Assembly (NCBI RefSeq): GCF_005871185.1
Contig: NZ_SWKN01000008.1
Location: forward strand, 1 to 64,000
DNA from: Limnobacter alexandrii
GTDB lineage: Bacteria > Pseudomonadota > Gammaproteobacteria > Burkholderiales > Burkholderiaceae_B
Length of the DNA: 64,000 bases
Direction: 5' to 3'
The notes below the pieces were generated by a model that saw only the letters and a list, made by a program, of their open reading frames with translations, was not told where the DNA came from and searched no databases. The first letter of the stretch is position 1, and each line of letters opens with the position of its first letter. A program made the position numbers and the translations under genes. Of the stretch, positions 43,950 through 53,095 are shown in pieces.

Positions 43950-45242
43950 TCAGGATTCCCAACTGCCCGGTTTTGGCGTGTGAGGAATGCTCAATTTCAT
44001 GCCGGGCTTGATCAGCTTTTTTTTGCCCAATCCATTTTGCTGTTGCAAGGCCTTTACGCTTACATCAAACCGCTGGGCAATTTCTCCCAAGGTGTCACCC
44101 TTTTTCACGGTGTAGCTGCGTTGGGGTTTTGGCGGCTTGTACTGTTTCAGGCTGGCCTGAATTTTTGCAGTGTACTCAACAGGCACCAGCAGTGTATTGC
44201 TGTGGGCCGCGTACAAAACAGGCTGGTTCAAGCCGGGGTTCAGTTTGCGAATCAACTCAAGTTCGACACCGGCCAGTCGTGCAATCTCTCGAAGGTCAAC
44301 ATCCGAGCTGCGTTTGATTTCTGCAAAGTAAGGTTTGTTTGGAAACTTCGGCAAGGTGGTTCCGAAGCGTTCCGGGCTTTGGATCAGGTTTTTAAGCGCC
44401 TGCAGTTTTGGAATGTAGTGTCGTGTTTCAAGGGGTAACTCAAGGTTGTCCAGCGTCGGCTCCAGGCCTGCCTCTTGGGCTTTTTTAATTGCCCGCAGTA
44501 TCGAACCCTCTCCCCAGTTGTACGAAAGCAAGGCCAGGTGCCAGTCGCCGTGCATGTCGTACAGATAAGTGAGGTAGTCCAGCGCAGCGCGGGTAGACGC
44601 CACTAGGTCACGACGCTCATCCACCCACTTGTTTTGTTTCAAATCAAACTGACGTCCCGTGCTCGGAATAAACTGCCACAAACCCTCGGCCGCCGATGGG
44701 GAACGTGCGTGTGGGTTGAACTGGCTTTCGATGAAAGGCAGCAAAGCGAGTTCCGAGGGCATGCCACGCTTCGCGCATTCCTGGGCAATGAAATAAATGT
44801 AGGGCTCCGAACGCAACAACATGGTGTTGACCATGCGTTTGTTTTTGATGAGGGCACGTTCCCGAACCTTTACGGCCTGCGTTTCAAGGTCAGGTATCGA
44901 AAAGCCTTTCCGAATGTCGGCCCACACATCACCCGGTTCCTCGGCAAAGTCCAGTGTGATCAGGTCCAGCGGGCCGGACATCTTTAATTCAAGGCCCGGG
45001 TTGGGGGCCACCAGGCCGAACAGTTGAACTTCCTCGTTGTCAGCGTTGAATGCAATTTCGGCTTGTTGCGCATTGGCCAAGGCCAAGCCGGGCCCAGCGA
45101 CAACACCCGCCAGAATGGCAAGCGTTGCCTTGAAACGACCGACAGTGGCCGTTTTGGCAGAAGGCTTGATTCCATTTTTGAACGAGTCGGATTTCAAAGA
45201 GCTTGGGTGCCGGGCAGGGCAAAGAGCGAGACGAAAGTGCAT
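43950..45242 (-). CDS. mltD: Membrane-bound-type lytic transglycosylase with one LysM domain
   Basis: ATG 45242 is used; a TTG to 45269 adds nine residues. The 430-residue product has an N-terminal hydrophobic export segment (ATLAILAGVVAGPGLALANA), a Slt-type lysozyme-like domain (LALLPFIESQFNPHA with the catalytic Glu, AAEGLWQFIPSTGRQFDL, LLSYNWGEGSI), and one C-terminal LysM (YTVKKGDTLGEIAQRFDVS). E. coli MltD has two LysM domains and a lipobox; neither is seen here. It sits beside gloB as in E. coli, which supports the name. It cleaves murein glycan strands. Confidence 0.85.
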   Translation of the reverse strand: MHFRLALCPARHPSSLKSDSFKNGIKPSAKTATVGRFKATLAILAGVVAGPGLALANAQQAEIAFNADNEEVQLFGLVAPNPGLELKMSGPLDLITLDFAEEPGDVWADIRKGFSIPDLETQAVKVRERALIKNKRMVNTMLLRSEPYIYFIAQECAKRGMPSELALLPFIESQFNPHARSPSAAEGLWQFIPSTGRQFDLKQNKWVDERRDLVASTRAALDYLTYLYDMHGDWHLALLSYNWGEGSILRAIKKAQEAGLEPTLDNLELPLETRHYIPKLQALKNLIQSPERFGTTLPKFPNKPYFAEIKRSSDVDLREIARLAGVELELIRKLNPGLNQPVLYAAHSNTLLVPVEYTAKIQASLKQYKPPKPQRSYTVKKGDTLGEIAQRFDVSVKALQQQNGLGKKKLIKPGMKLSIPHTPKPGSWES

Positions 45243-45361
45243 CCTATGTTGAAGTTTTGTGTAGGTCAATCGAGAGTTGACCCACGCCCCAGCCCGGGTG
45301 ATACCACTTGAATTATTTCAAATAAGTGTGAATGTGAAAAATTGTTAACTGATTATTGCAA

Positions 45362-46135
45362 TCAGAATTTGTCTTTGGCCTCACGTATTTGTTTGAATTC
45401 AATGGGGTTTGCTGCATTCATAAACAAATTGCTGAGCCGCTCGACACCCAGCGTTGTCGGAATAGTGCTTAAGCCTTGTTCCCGGATTCTGCGTACTTCA
45501 ATTTCCCGGGCTTCAATATTTTTGGAGCCGGGTGAATAAGCCCGCGCGAACCGCAAATTGGATTCGGTGTACTCGTGCGCACAGTAAACGCGGGTGTTTG
45601 CAGCAAATTGATTGAGTTTTTGAAGTGATTCGAACATTTGCTGAGGGCTGCCCTCGAACAAGCGCCCGCAGCCACCGGAAAACAGTGTGTCGCCTGGAAA
45701 CATCCACACCTCGTCGCTCTTCATGGTGTCTTTAAGCTCGATCACGTAGGCGATGTGGTCCAGGGTATGGCCCGGTACTTCCAGAACTTTTGCGACCAGG
45801 CAGTGCACATCCACAGTGTCGCCCTCCCGGACTGGGCGATTGATTTGTGCAACCCGTCCGCTGCCCGGGCCATAGACCGGCAGGTCTTTGCCTGCTTTGC
45901 TCAACAGCGCATCAATTCCCCCCACGTGGTCCATGTGGTGATGGGTGATCAAAATACCGCTAAGATGATAGCCATGGGCATCCAGAAAATCCTGAACCGA
46001 ATTGGCACAACCCGGGTCTACCACCATGCAGGCTTTGCTGGGTTCATGCACGATCGCCCACAGGTAGTTGTCCTGAAAGGCCGGGATACCATAGACCGAC
46101 CAATTCGAAACTTGAGAAGACTTGAATGATTCCAT
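45362..46135 (-). CDS. gloB: Hydroxyacylglutathione hydrolase (glyoxalase II)
   Basis: ATG 46135 gives 257 residues (MESFKSSQVSNWSVYGIPAF), the family's usual length. The MBL fold has THHHMDHVGG, VPGHTLDHIAYV, FPGDTLFSGGCGRLFEG and CAHEYTESNLRFA, all binuclear-metal ligands of glyoxalase II, and ends with the C-terminal helical domain. It hydrolyses S-lactoylglutathione to lactate and glutathione. Its start overlaps the divergent methyltransferase start region by ten bases if that gene begins at 46126. Confidence 0.93.
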   Translation of the reverse strand: MESFKSSQVSNWSVYGIPAFQDNYLWAIVHEPSKACMVVDPGCANSVQDFLDAHGYHLSGILITHHHMDHVGGIDALLSKAGKDLPVYGPGSGRVAQINRPVREGDTVDVHCLVAKVLEVPGHTLDHIAYVIELKDTMKSDEVWMFPGDTLFSGGCGRLFEGSPQQMFESLQKLNQFAANTRVYCAHEYTESNLRFARAYSPGSKNIEAREIEVRRIREQGLSTIPTTLGVERLSNLFMNAANPIEFKQIREAKDKF

Positions 46136-46944
46136 CTGAACCCCTGAACGACTTGAGTACACAACAAGCCCAAATGTTAGCACTCGATGCCTGGCTGAAC
46201 ACGCCAGCGGGCCGGTACTTCACAAGCCGTGAGCAGGCCTGGATCGATTCAGTGGTGCCCGACCTGTTTGGTTTTCGGGCCGTGCAATTGGGCACCCGGC
46301 TGGTCGATGGCTTGAAAGAAAGCCGCATACCCCACAGGGCTTATGTGCAGCAGGGTTTGGTGGCCAGCAAACCCGATGGGGTGGAAGTGATTACGCCCGA
46401 TTGTTTTGCCGAGTTTGAAGAATTGCCTTTCGAGAGCCAATCGCTCGACATGATCGTGCTGCCTCATGTACTTGAATTTTCCGAAGACCCGCACCAATTG
46501 CTGCGAGAAGTTGAGCGGGTATTAATGCCGGAAGGGCGGGTGGTGATCACTGGTTTTAACCCCATGTCGTTGTGGGGCTTGCGGCATGCCGCCCTGAAAC
46601 GCTGGGCGCCTGTGTGGCCGAAAGGTTGTGAGCCCATTCATTTAAGCCGCCTGAAAGACTGGTTGAAGCTGCTTTCCTGTGAACCCGAGTTTGGCCGTTT
46701 TGGCTGCTACCGTTTCCCGGCCTTCACCGAAAGTGGCTTAAGCCGCATGGGATTCATGGAGCATGCAGGTGATCGCTGGTGGCCGGTGTGTGGTGCCGTG
46801 TATTTTGTATGTGCGGTAAAAAGGGTGCGTGGCATGCGGCTGATCGGCCCGGCATTCAAAGACAAAAAAGTATCTTCACGCCAACTGAAACCCATGGCCA
46901 ATAAGGCGCTGAATAAAACACCTACAATAGGCGACCGAGGATAA
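46126..46944 (+). CDS. SAM-dependent methyltransferase (YafS-like)
   Basis: The 272-residue product belongs to the class I methyltransferases: LDMIVLPHVLEFSEDPHQLL and VLMPEGRVVITGFNPMSLWG are motif regions after the acidic loop. The position between gloB and rnhA matches E. coli yafS, a putative methyltransferase, which is why it is compared with it. ATG 46126 overlaps the gloB start; ATG 46174 (MLALDAWLNTPAGRYFTSRE) fits the family's usual beginning better. Substrate unknown. Confidence 0.85.
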   Translation: MIPSEPLNDLSTQQAQMLALDAWLNTPAGRYFTSREQAWIDSVVPDLFGFRAVQLGTRLVDGLKESRIPHRAYVQQGLVASKPDGVEVITPDCFAEFEELPFESQSLDMIVLPHVLEFSEDPHQLLREVERVLMPEGRVVITGFNPMSLWGLRHAALKRWAPVWPKGCEPIHLSRLKDWLKLLSCEPEFGRFGCYRFPAFTESGLSRMGFMEHAGDRWWPVCGAVYFVCAVKRVRGMRLIGPAFKDKKVSSRQLKPMANKALNKTPTIGDRG

Positions 46945-46962
46945 GGCCAACAGGACTGAATT

Positions 46963-47418
46963 GTGAGTGAACAAAGAATTGCCAGCGTCGTGATGTATGC
47001 CGACGGGGCGTGCAAAGGCAACCCGGGGCCAGGTGGCTGGGGTGTGTTTTTGCAATCGGGTGACCATGCCAAAGAATTGTGCGGCGGTGAATTGAACACC
47101 ACCAACAATCGCATGGAATTGACGGCTGTCATTGAAGGTTTGAATGCCCTGAAAAAACGTTGCAGCATCGACGTGTACACCGATTCGCAGTACGTGCGTA
47201 AAGGAGTATTGGAGTGGATGCCCAAGTGGAAAATGAATGGCTGGAAAACCTCGGACAAAAAGCCGGTGAAAAATGCCGACTTGTGGCAAATCCTGGATGA
47301 AGCCAGCTTGCGTCATTTGGTGCGCTGGCACTGGGTGAAAGGCCATTCCGGCAACCCCGGCAACGAGAAGGCAGATGCCTTGGCAAACCTGGGCGTAGAA
47401 AAGGCGATGAAACAATGA
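46963..47418 (+). CDS. rnhA: Ribonuclease HI
   Basis: GTG 46963 opens a 151-residue RNase HI. The four catalytic carboxylates are visible: [15 protein letters not shown] (D), [13 protein letters not shown] (E), VYTDSQYV (D) and [12 protein letters not shown] (D), with the handle region [11 protein letters not shown] and the [11 protein letters not shown] histidine. It removes RNA from RNA-DNA hybrids. It overlaps dnaQ by four bases, the usual rnhA-dnaQ arrangement. Confidence 0.95.
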   Translation: MSEQRIASVVMYADGACKGNPGPGGWGVFLQSGDHAKELCGGELNTTNNRMELTAVIEGLNALKKRCSIDVYTDSQYVRKGVLEWMPKWKMNGWKTSDKKPVKNADLWQILDEASLRHLVRWHWVKGHSGNPGNEKADALANLGVEKAMKQ

Positions 47419-48137
47419 GATATGTAGTTCTGGATACGGAAACAACTGGCCTGGAAGTTCGGCAAGGCCACCGCATTATCGAAATTGGTTGTATTGAGGT
47501 GAATGGACGGCAGGTAACGGATCACCATTTTCATCAATACATCAACCCCGAGCGCGAGGTGGATGAAGGCGCTTTTCAGGTGCATGGTATTTCCGATGAG
47601 ATGCTGGCTGACAAGCCCAAGTTCAAGCAAATTGCCAAAGATTTTCTCGATTTTGTGCAAGGCAGTACCCTGATCATTCACAACGCGGCATTCGACATCG
47701 GGTTTCTGGATGGCGAACTTGAACGCCTTGGTATGGGCAAGATGGCCGATTACGTCGACGGCGTAATCGACTCCCTGGGCATGGCGCGTGAAATGTTTCC
47801 AGGCAAACGCAACAACCTGGATGCACTTTGCGACCGCTTGGGTGTGAACAATGCGCACCGTCAATTGCACGGCGCCTTGCTTGACTCGCAAATTCTGGCC
47901 GAGGTTTATTTGGCCATGACACGCGGGCAGGACAGCCTGGTGATCGACCTGAATGCACAACATGATGATGACGGCGTGGAGCGAATCAAACTCAGTGCGC
48001 TGAATTTGCCCGAACCAGAGCCGACTGAAGAAGAATTGGCCCTGCACCAAGCCTATTTGGCAGACATCGAGAAAGCGGCCAAGGGGCCAAGCGTGTGGAG
48101 CACGATCAGCCAGACCACGGACGAACAAGCAGCTTAA
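47415..48137 (+). CDS. dnaQ: DNA polymerase III epsilon subunit (3'-5' proofreading exonuclease)
   Basis: The 240-residue product has the DEDDh exonuclease motifs: VLDTETTGL (ExoI), [13 protein letters not shown] (ExoII), and [20 protein letters not shown] (ExoIII with the catalytic histidine). A C-terminal tail ([15 protein letters not shown]) should bind the alpha subunit. It overlaps rnhA at ATGA and is co-translated. Confidence 0.95.
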   Translation: MRYVVLDTETTGLEVRQGHRIIEIGCIEVNGRQVTDHHFHQYINPEREVDEGAFQVHGISDEMLADKPKFKQIAKDFLDFVQGSTLIIHNAAFDIGFLDGELERLGMGKMADYVDGVIDSLGMAREMFPGKRNNLDALCDRLGVNNAHRQLHGALLDSQILAEVYLAMTRGQDSLVIDLNAQHDDDGVERIKLSALNLPEPEPTEEELALHQAYLADIEKAAKGPSVWSTISQTTDEQAA

Positions 48138-48149
48138 GGGAGGTACGCC

Positions 48150-50447
48150 ATGAAAAAGGCGATTGCATGGGGCGTAGGCATTGTGGTGGGGGTGCCTATT
48201 GTGTTGGCAGCCACTGCAGCAATCTTGGTGAATACCATTGACCAGCAAGCCTTGCTGAACAAGGCCAGTGCGGTGGTCAAGGAAAAGCAGCAACGCGACC
48301 TCGCCTTCACTGGTCCTGTGCAGCTCAAGTGGTTTCCTTCCATTGGTGCCGACCTCAACGGTGTCACGCTCTCTGAATTTCAAAGCACAGATCAATTCCT
48401 GAAAGCTGACAAAGTCAGTATTTCACTGGCTTTGCTGCCCTTGCTCAGTTCTGAAGTGGTGGTCGATGCGGTTCAAGCCAGCGGTGTGACCGTGAACGTG
48501 GTGAAAAATGCGGATGGCAAGTTCAACTTCGATGATTTGAGCAATCCCGAGAAAAAAGACGAACCCCAAGCCGAGCCTGAACCAACTCAGCAAGCCGGTG
48601 AGCAGGCACTGAATTTCTCGGTGGATTCGATCGCGCTTGAAAACCTGAATGTGAGCTACCAGGACAAGCAGGGCGGGTTGGAAGCTTCGCTGAACAATTT
48701 TGCGGTGCAAAGCGGCCGGATTGAACCGGGCGTGCCCACTGACATCGCACTGAAAGGCAATGTGAAAGCCAACAAGCCACAAGCCGATTTGAATATTGAT
48801 TTGAACACCCGCCTGGAGTTTGGCTTGGGTGAAAACCTGTATGCCAATTTTGAAAACCTTAAATTTGCTGTGTTGGGGCAACTGGATCAACAGCAAGCCG
48901 ATGTGAATGTGCAGGCGAGCACGCTGAATGTGAACCCGAATACCTTGGAAGTGAAGGCCCAGGCTTTGGATGCCAAGGCCAAAGGGCAATTGCCCGGTGT
49001 GGGTGCTTTCGATGTCAGTTTGAATTCGCCCTCGCTTGAACTGAGCGAAACAGTCGCTCGAGGTGAAGCATTCAATTTCAAGGCAGATTTAAAGCAAGCC
49101 ACACGCAGCATCAATGCCACGCTCGATTTAACCGGGCTGCAGGGAAATTTAAAACAAGCTGTATCGGCCGCCTTGAACACCACGGTGAATTTGGTGGAGG
49201 GCGAGCGTACCGTGAACTTGAAGCTGGCCAGCCCCATGAGCCTGAACATGAAAAGCCAGTTGATCGAGTTGGCTGCATTGAGCGGGCAACTGAATGTGAA
49301 AGACCCTGCCTTGCCTAAAAAAGAGGCCAGCATGCCCTTGGCAGGAAGACTGTCAGTCAACAACACCGAGAAAACCGCCGAGCTGGATTTGAATTCGAAA
49401 TTTGAAGCCACCAGTTTCGATTTGAAGGCAGCGGTAAAAGATTTCGCCAAGCCCGCAATTACTGCAGTGCTGAATGCGGACAAGCTCGACATTGATGCAT
49501 TGCTGCCACCCAAAAAAGCGGCGGATGCCAACAGTGCGGGCAAGCCTGCGGAAACCGCCAAGGACACGCCAGTTGACCTCAGCCCGCTGCGTAGCCTGAA
49601 TTTGGATGTGACCGCCAATATTGGTGAATTGAAGGTGTCCAATCTTCAGGCTCAGCAAGTGAAAACCAAAGCAGTTGCGCGCGGCGGCAAGCTGACCATT
49701 TCGCCGCTGGATGCACAGCTTTATGGCGGCTCAACCAAGGGTGTGATCACTGCCGATGCAAACACCCAAACCGTGACCGTGAACCAGAACATGACCGGTG
49801 TTCAGGTTCAGCCTGTGATCAAGGCGTTGCTGGACAAAGACATGGTTGAAGGCAAGGGCAATGTGGGCATCAATATTCGCACCACCGGCAATACCGTGAA
49901 CCAGATGAAAGCCGCGCTGGATGGCAAGGTGTCTGTCAGTTTGCAAGACGGTGCGATCAAAGGCATTAACCTTGCCGAGAAATTCAGAAATGCCAAATCG
50001 TTGTTGACTTCGGGGTCCAACGCCACCGAGAAAACAGACACCACCAAAAAAACCGATTTCAGTTCACTGGCAGTGAGTTTCGACATTGCCAATGGTGTAG
50101 CCACATCCAACGATTTGAATGTCATGGCGCCTTTGTTCCGAATTGGAGGTGCCGGGCAAGTGAACCTGGTCAAAAACAGTCTTGATTACCTGGCCAAAGC
50201 CTCGGTGGTCGCAACCAGCACAGGCCAGGACGGCAAAACGCTTGATTCTGGTTTGAATGGTGTGACTGTGCCAGTTCGTTTGTATGGCCCGTTCACAGGC
50301 GTGCAATGGGAGTTGCAATTCAAGGAACTTGCCAAGGAAGCCGCCAAGGCCAAATTGCAACCCAAAATAGATGAGAAAAAAGAAGAGTTGAAGGGCAAAG
50401 CCGAGGAAAAAGTTAAAGACGCTTTGAAAGGCTTTCTGAATCGCTAA
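48150..50447 (+). CDS. AsmA-family protein
   Basis: The 765-residue product has one N-terminal span (about 4-27, AIAWGVGIVVGVPIVLAATA) and a long periplasmic region of amphipathic beta strands. The AsmA start (VKEKQQRDLAFTGPVQLKWF) and C-terminal AsmA unit (SVSLQDGAIKGINLAEKFRN) are clear. A charged helical tail (KIDEKKEELKGKAEEKVKDA) closes it. AsmA-like proteins are thought to move phospholipids between membranes. GGGAGG precedes ATG 48150, 12 bases after dnaQ. Confidence 0.9.
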   Translation: MKKAIAWGVGIVVGVPIVLAATAAILVNTIDQQALLNKASAVVKEKQQRDLAFTGPVQLKWFPSIGADLNGVTLSEFQSTDQFLKADKVSISLALLPLLSSEVVVDAVQASGVTVNVVKNADGKFNFDDLSNPEKKDEPQAEPEPTQQAGEQALNFSVDSIALENLNVSYQDKQGGLEASLNNFAVQSGRIEPGVPTDIALKGNVKANKPQADLNIDLNTRLEFGLGENLYANFENLKFAVLGQLDQQQADVNVQASTLNVNPNTLEVKAQALDAKAKGQLPGVGAFDVSLNSPSLELSETVARGEAFNFKADLKQATRSINATLDLTGLQGNLKQAVSAALNTTVNLVEGERTVNLKLASPMSLNMKSQLIELAALSGQLNVKDPALPKKEASMPLAGRLSVNNTEKTAELDLNSKFEATSFDLKAAVKDFAKPAITAVLNADKLDIDALLPPKKAADANSAGKPAETAKDTPVDLSPLRSLNLDVTANIGELKVSNLQAQQVKTKAVARGGKLTISPLDAQLYGGSTKGVITADANTQTVTVNQNMTGVQVQPVIKALLDKDMVEGKGNVGINIRTTGNTVNQMKAALDGKVSVSLQDGAIKGINLAEKFRNAKSLLTSGSNATEKTDTTKKTDFSSLAVSFDIANGVATSNDLNVMAPLFRIGGAGQVNLVKNSLDYLAKASVVATSTGQDGKTLDSGLNGVTVPVRLYGPFTGVQWELQFKELAKEAAKAKLQPKIDEKKEELKGKAEEKVKDALKGFLNR

Positions 50448-50467
50448 AAGGGGCCCCATGGGGGTAG

Positions 50468-52267
50468 GTGCTTTGCAGGTCAATAGTTTGTTACCATCAA
50501 GGCAAATTATTCTTACCACGGTGCCCCTTGTCCGAACCTGCTGACTTGCCAGTCATTGAGCTAAGTTATGCCATCGAGCTTTTGTCGAAAAAGCTCGAAA
50601 TTCAGCCCACTGAAGCTGAACAATTAATTCGACTTGCAAGACTGGTTCGATTGCCCCGTGGTGACACCCTGTTCGAACAAGGCGACGCCAGTCTGCATTT
50701 TTACCTTTTGTTACAAGGCCAGCTGAAAGGGCAGCGTTTTCGTCCCGACGGTTTTCAAGACCTGACCCTTTCTTTTTTCCCCGGTGAAATGATTGGTGAG
50801 CTGGGTTTTTTTGACCAGGCGCCACGCACGCTTACCATTTCTGCCCGTCGAGACAGTGTTTTGCTTGAAATTGACCAAGCTGCCCTGGAGCAGTTTGGTG
50901 AGTTCAGTCGCTCGGTGTATCACCACCTGATCCGAATGCTCGTTTCCCGGTTCAAGCGTGAATTGGGCTACAGCGGCCCCTTGAAGCAACACCAATTCAT
51001 TTTGTTTCAGTCTTTTGTTCGCCCTGATGGGTTCAACACCCAAGCCATTGAAGGTTTTCAGTCGGCCATGGCCCGGCATTGCGAGTTGCGTCGCTGGAAG
51101 CAGCTCAGTGACGTAACACCGTCTGCTTCGGTCAGTGCCAAAGACTGGGTGGTTGAAATGATCGAGACGGAACCCATGGAGGCATTGGACGACCGTTTGA
51201 TCGAAGAACTCGATTGCATGGTGGTAATGCTGTGTGCAAGCACTCTGAATGATTCACGCAGTTGCGAATTGTTGAAAGCCCAGTTGAAGTGTGCCGACGA
51301 CGATTTGCCTGTGTGGTTTGTGCTGGTTCACGAAGCTGCCTGGGTTGAGCAGTCGGTGGTTGAGCGCATACGCAGCAATTTTGGCAGTGGATTCAAGCTG
51401 TTGCATGTGCGGCGTGGTTACCATTCAGACAACGCACGCGTTGCACGGCATATTCTGGGTCTTACCTTGGGTTTGGTGCTGGGCGGTGGTGGTGCCCGTG
51501 GATTCGCGCATGCCGGTTTTTTTCAGGCGCTTGAAGAGGCGGGGGTGATTGTTGATTCTGTGGGCGGAACCTCCATGGGTGCGCTGGTCGGTGCGCTGAT
51601 TTCCTCGGGGCGCTCGGCCGCAGAGGTCAGCAAGGCGCTGGCCATCAGTTTCAAGAAAGGTTTGCCATTCAAACTGACGGATTACTGGATTCCCAAACAT
51701 GGTTTTGTCAAAAGCAAAGCAGTTGACGAGGTATACCGCAATGCGTTTGGAGACCTGTTGATTGAAGATCAGCCCATTCCATTTTTCGCCATCAGCTGCA
51801 ATTTGACCACGGGCAACCAGTTTTTGTTTGAGCAAGGCCCTTTGTGGAAGGCTGTGCGCGCCAGCACCTCCATTCCTGTGTTCTTTGAGCCTTTCATGGC
51901 CGGCAGGCATGTGATGGTAGATGGCGCACTGGTCAACAATGTGCCGGTCGACTGCATGCGGGCCCGGGGTGCGCGACGAATTTTGACCGTGGATGTGGGG
52001 CTTGAGGAAGACATCACCGCCCACATGGCTGCCGAAGGCAATGCGCAAATGCCCACCATGATGAAATCGCTGATGCGTGTGATCGAATTGGGGGGTATCG
52101 AGAAATCAAGACAAGCCAAAGTCATCAGTGATCTGTATGTTCAACCCCCCATTGAACAGATCGGCTTGATGGAGTTTGAGCGCAGAGAAGAGATCGTTGC
52201 CTTGGGTTACGAGGCTGGGCGTAAGGCAATTCCGGATATACTGGGTTTGCTTCACAAAACTACATAA
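50468..52267 (+). CDS. Cyclic-nucleotide-binding patatin-like phospholipase
   Basis: The frame opens at GTG 50468 (599 residues), but TTG 50528 just before SEPADLPVIELSY may be the true start; no ribosome-binding site decides. Residues about 45-165 form a CAP-type cNMP domain with GEMIGELGFFDQAPRTLTIS, where the GE and R-T of the phosphate cassette are kept. The patatin domain (about 330-540) has GLVLGGGGARGFAHAG for the oxyanion hole, GTSMGAL with the nucleophilic serine and MVDGALVNNVP with the catalytic aspartate. Lipase activity may therefore be gated by cAMP or cGMP. A cNMP phosphodiesterase follows. Confidence 0.9.
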   Translation: MLCRSIVCYHQGKLFLPRCPLSEPADLPVIELSYAIELLSKKLEIQPTEAEQLIRLARLVRLPRGDTLFEQGDASLHFYLLLQGQLKGQRFRPDGFQDLTLSFFPGEMIGELGFFDQAPRTLTISARRDSVLLEIDQAALEQFGEFSRSVYHHLIRMLVSRFKRELGYSGPLKQHQFILFQSFVRPDGFNTQAIEGFQSAMARHCELRRWKQLSDVTPSASVSAKDWVVEMIETEPMEALDDRLIEELDCMVVMLCASTLNDSRSCELLKAQLKCADDDLPVWFVLVHEAAWVEQSVVERIRSNFGSGFKLLHVRRGYHSDNARVARHILGLTLGLVLGGGGARGFAHAGFFQALEEAGVIVDSVGGTSMGALVGALISSGRSAAEVSKALAISFKKGLPFKLTDYWIPKHGFVKSKAVDEVYRNAFGDLLIEDQPIPFFAISCNLTTGNQFLFEQGPLWKAVRASTSIPVFFEPFMAGRHVMVDGALVNNVPVDCMRARGARRILTVDVGLEEDITAHMAAEGNAQMPTMMKSLMRVIELGGIEKSRQAKVISDLYVQPPIEQIGLMEFERREEIVALGYEAGRKAIPDILGLLHKTT

Positions 52268-52297
52268 CAACGCAGTCGTCATTTTTACGAGGCTTTG

Positions 52298-53077
52298 ATG
52301 CAAAAACACTCTACCGTAGAGGTGTTGGGTTGCAGCGGCAGTATCGGTATTCCCGGACAAGGAACAACAAGCTTCCTGATCGACAGCGACATTTTGATCG
52401 ACGCGGGCACTGGCCTGTGCGAGCTTGATTTTGCCCGTCTTGAGCGAATTGAGCATGTCTTCATCACACATTCCCATCTTGATCACATCTGTGGCCTGCC
52501 TTTCCTGATAGATACGGTGGGTGTTGGCCGTGAACGCCCTTTGAAGGTGTACGCCACCCCCCCCACAATCAAGGCCTTGCGGCAACATATTTTCAATGAG
52601 GAAATATGGCCTGACTTTACAAAAATTCCGAATGCAGAAAACCCGGTACTGGAGTATGTTGAAATACAGCCGGAAGAAGAACTGGTGTTCGGTGAGCGCA
52701 GAATTACCACTGTTGAGGTGGATCATACGGTACCTGCCGTGGGCGTTTTCCTGACAACTCCCACTGGTGGGTGGTGCTTCTCTGGAGATACGCACCAAAC
52801 AGACCGGTTATTCACCCTTATCAACCAGACAAAAAAGGTGGATTATTTCTTTATTGAGGCTGCTTTTCCTGACAAGGAGAAATGGCTTGCAGATTTGGCC
52901 AAGCATTTGTGCCCAAGTTTGTTGTTTGGTGAGCTTCAAAAATTAAACGCAGCATGTGAAATCTGGATCAGTCACCTGAAACCCAGAGAGCACGACCAGA
53001 TTCAAAAAGAGTTACAGCAGTATCCGGGAACCCAGCCGCTGCGCATTCTATCGGCCGGAATGATTTTTAACATTTAA
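52298..53077 (+). CDS. Class II cyclic-nucleotide phosphodiesterase-like MBL-fold protein
   Basis: ATG 52298 gives 259 residues. The MBL motif VFITHSHLDHICGLPFLID, the VYATPPTIKALRQHIFNEEI stretch with IWPDFTKIP, and WCFSGDTHQTDR match the class II 3',5'-cyclic-nucleotide phosphodiesterases (PF02112 type) found in yeast PDE1 and bacteria. It should hydrolyse cAMP and/or cGMP. It sits between a cNMP-binding lipase and the TPS genes, with an adenylate cyclase further on, so it is a plausible off switch for a local signal. Confidence 0.82.
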   Translation: MQKHSTVEVLGCSGSIGIPGQGTTSFLIDSDILIDAGTGLCELDFARLERIEHVFITHSHLDHICGLPFLIDTVGVGRERPLKVYATPPTIKALRQHIFNEEIWPDFTKIPNAENPVLEYVEIQPEEELVFGERRITTVEVDHTVPAVGVFLTTPTGGWCFSGDTHQTDRLFTLINQTKKVDYFFIEAAFPDKEKWLADLAKHLCPSLLFGELQKLNAACEIWISHLKPREHDQIQKELQQYPGTQPLRILSAGMIFNI

Positions 53078-53095
53078 CGGTTACACAACATTTCT

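Noticed and set aside
50450-50460. GGGGCCCC palindrome after the AsmA gene as a terminator
   Set aside because: Stem too short, no loop and no T tract.
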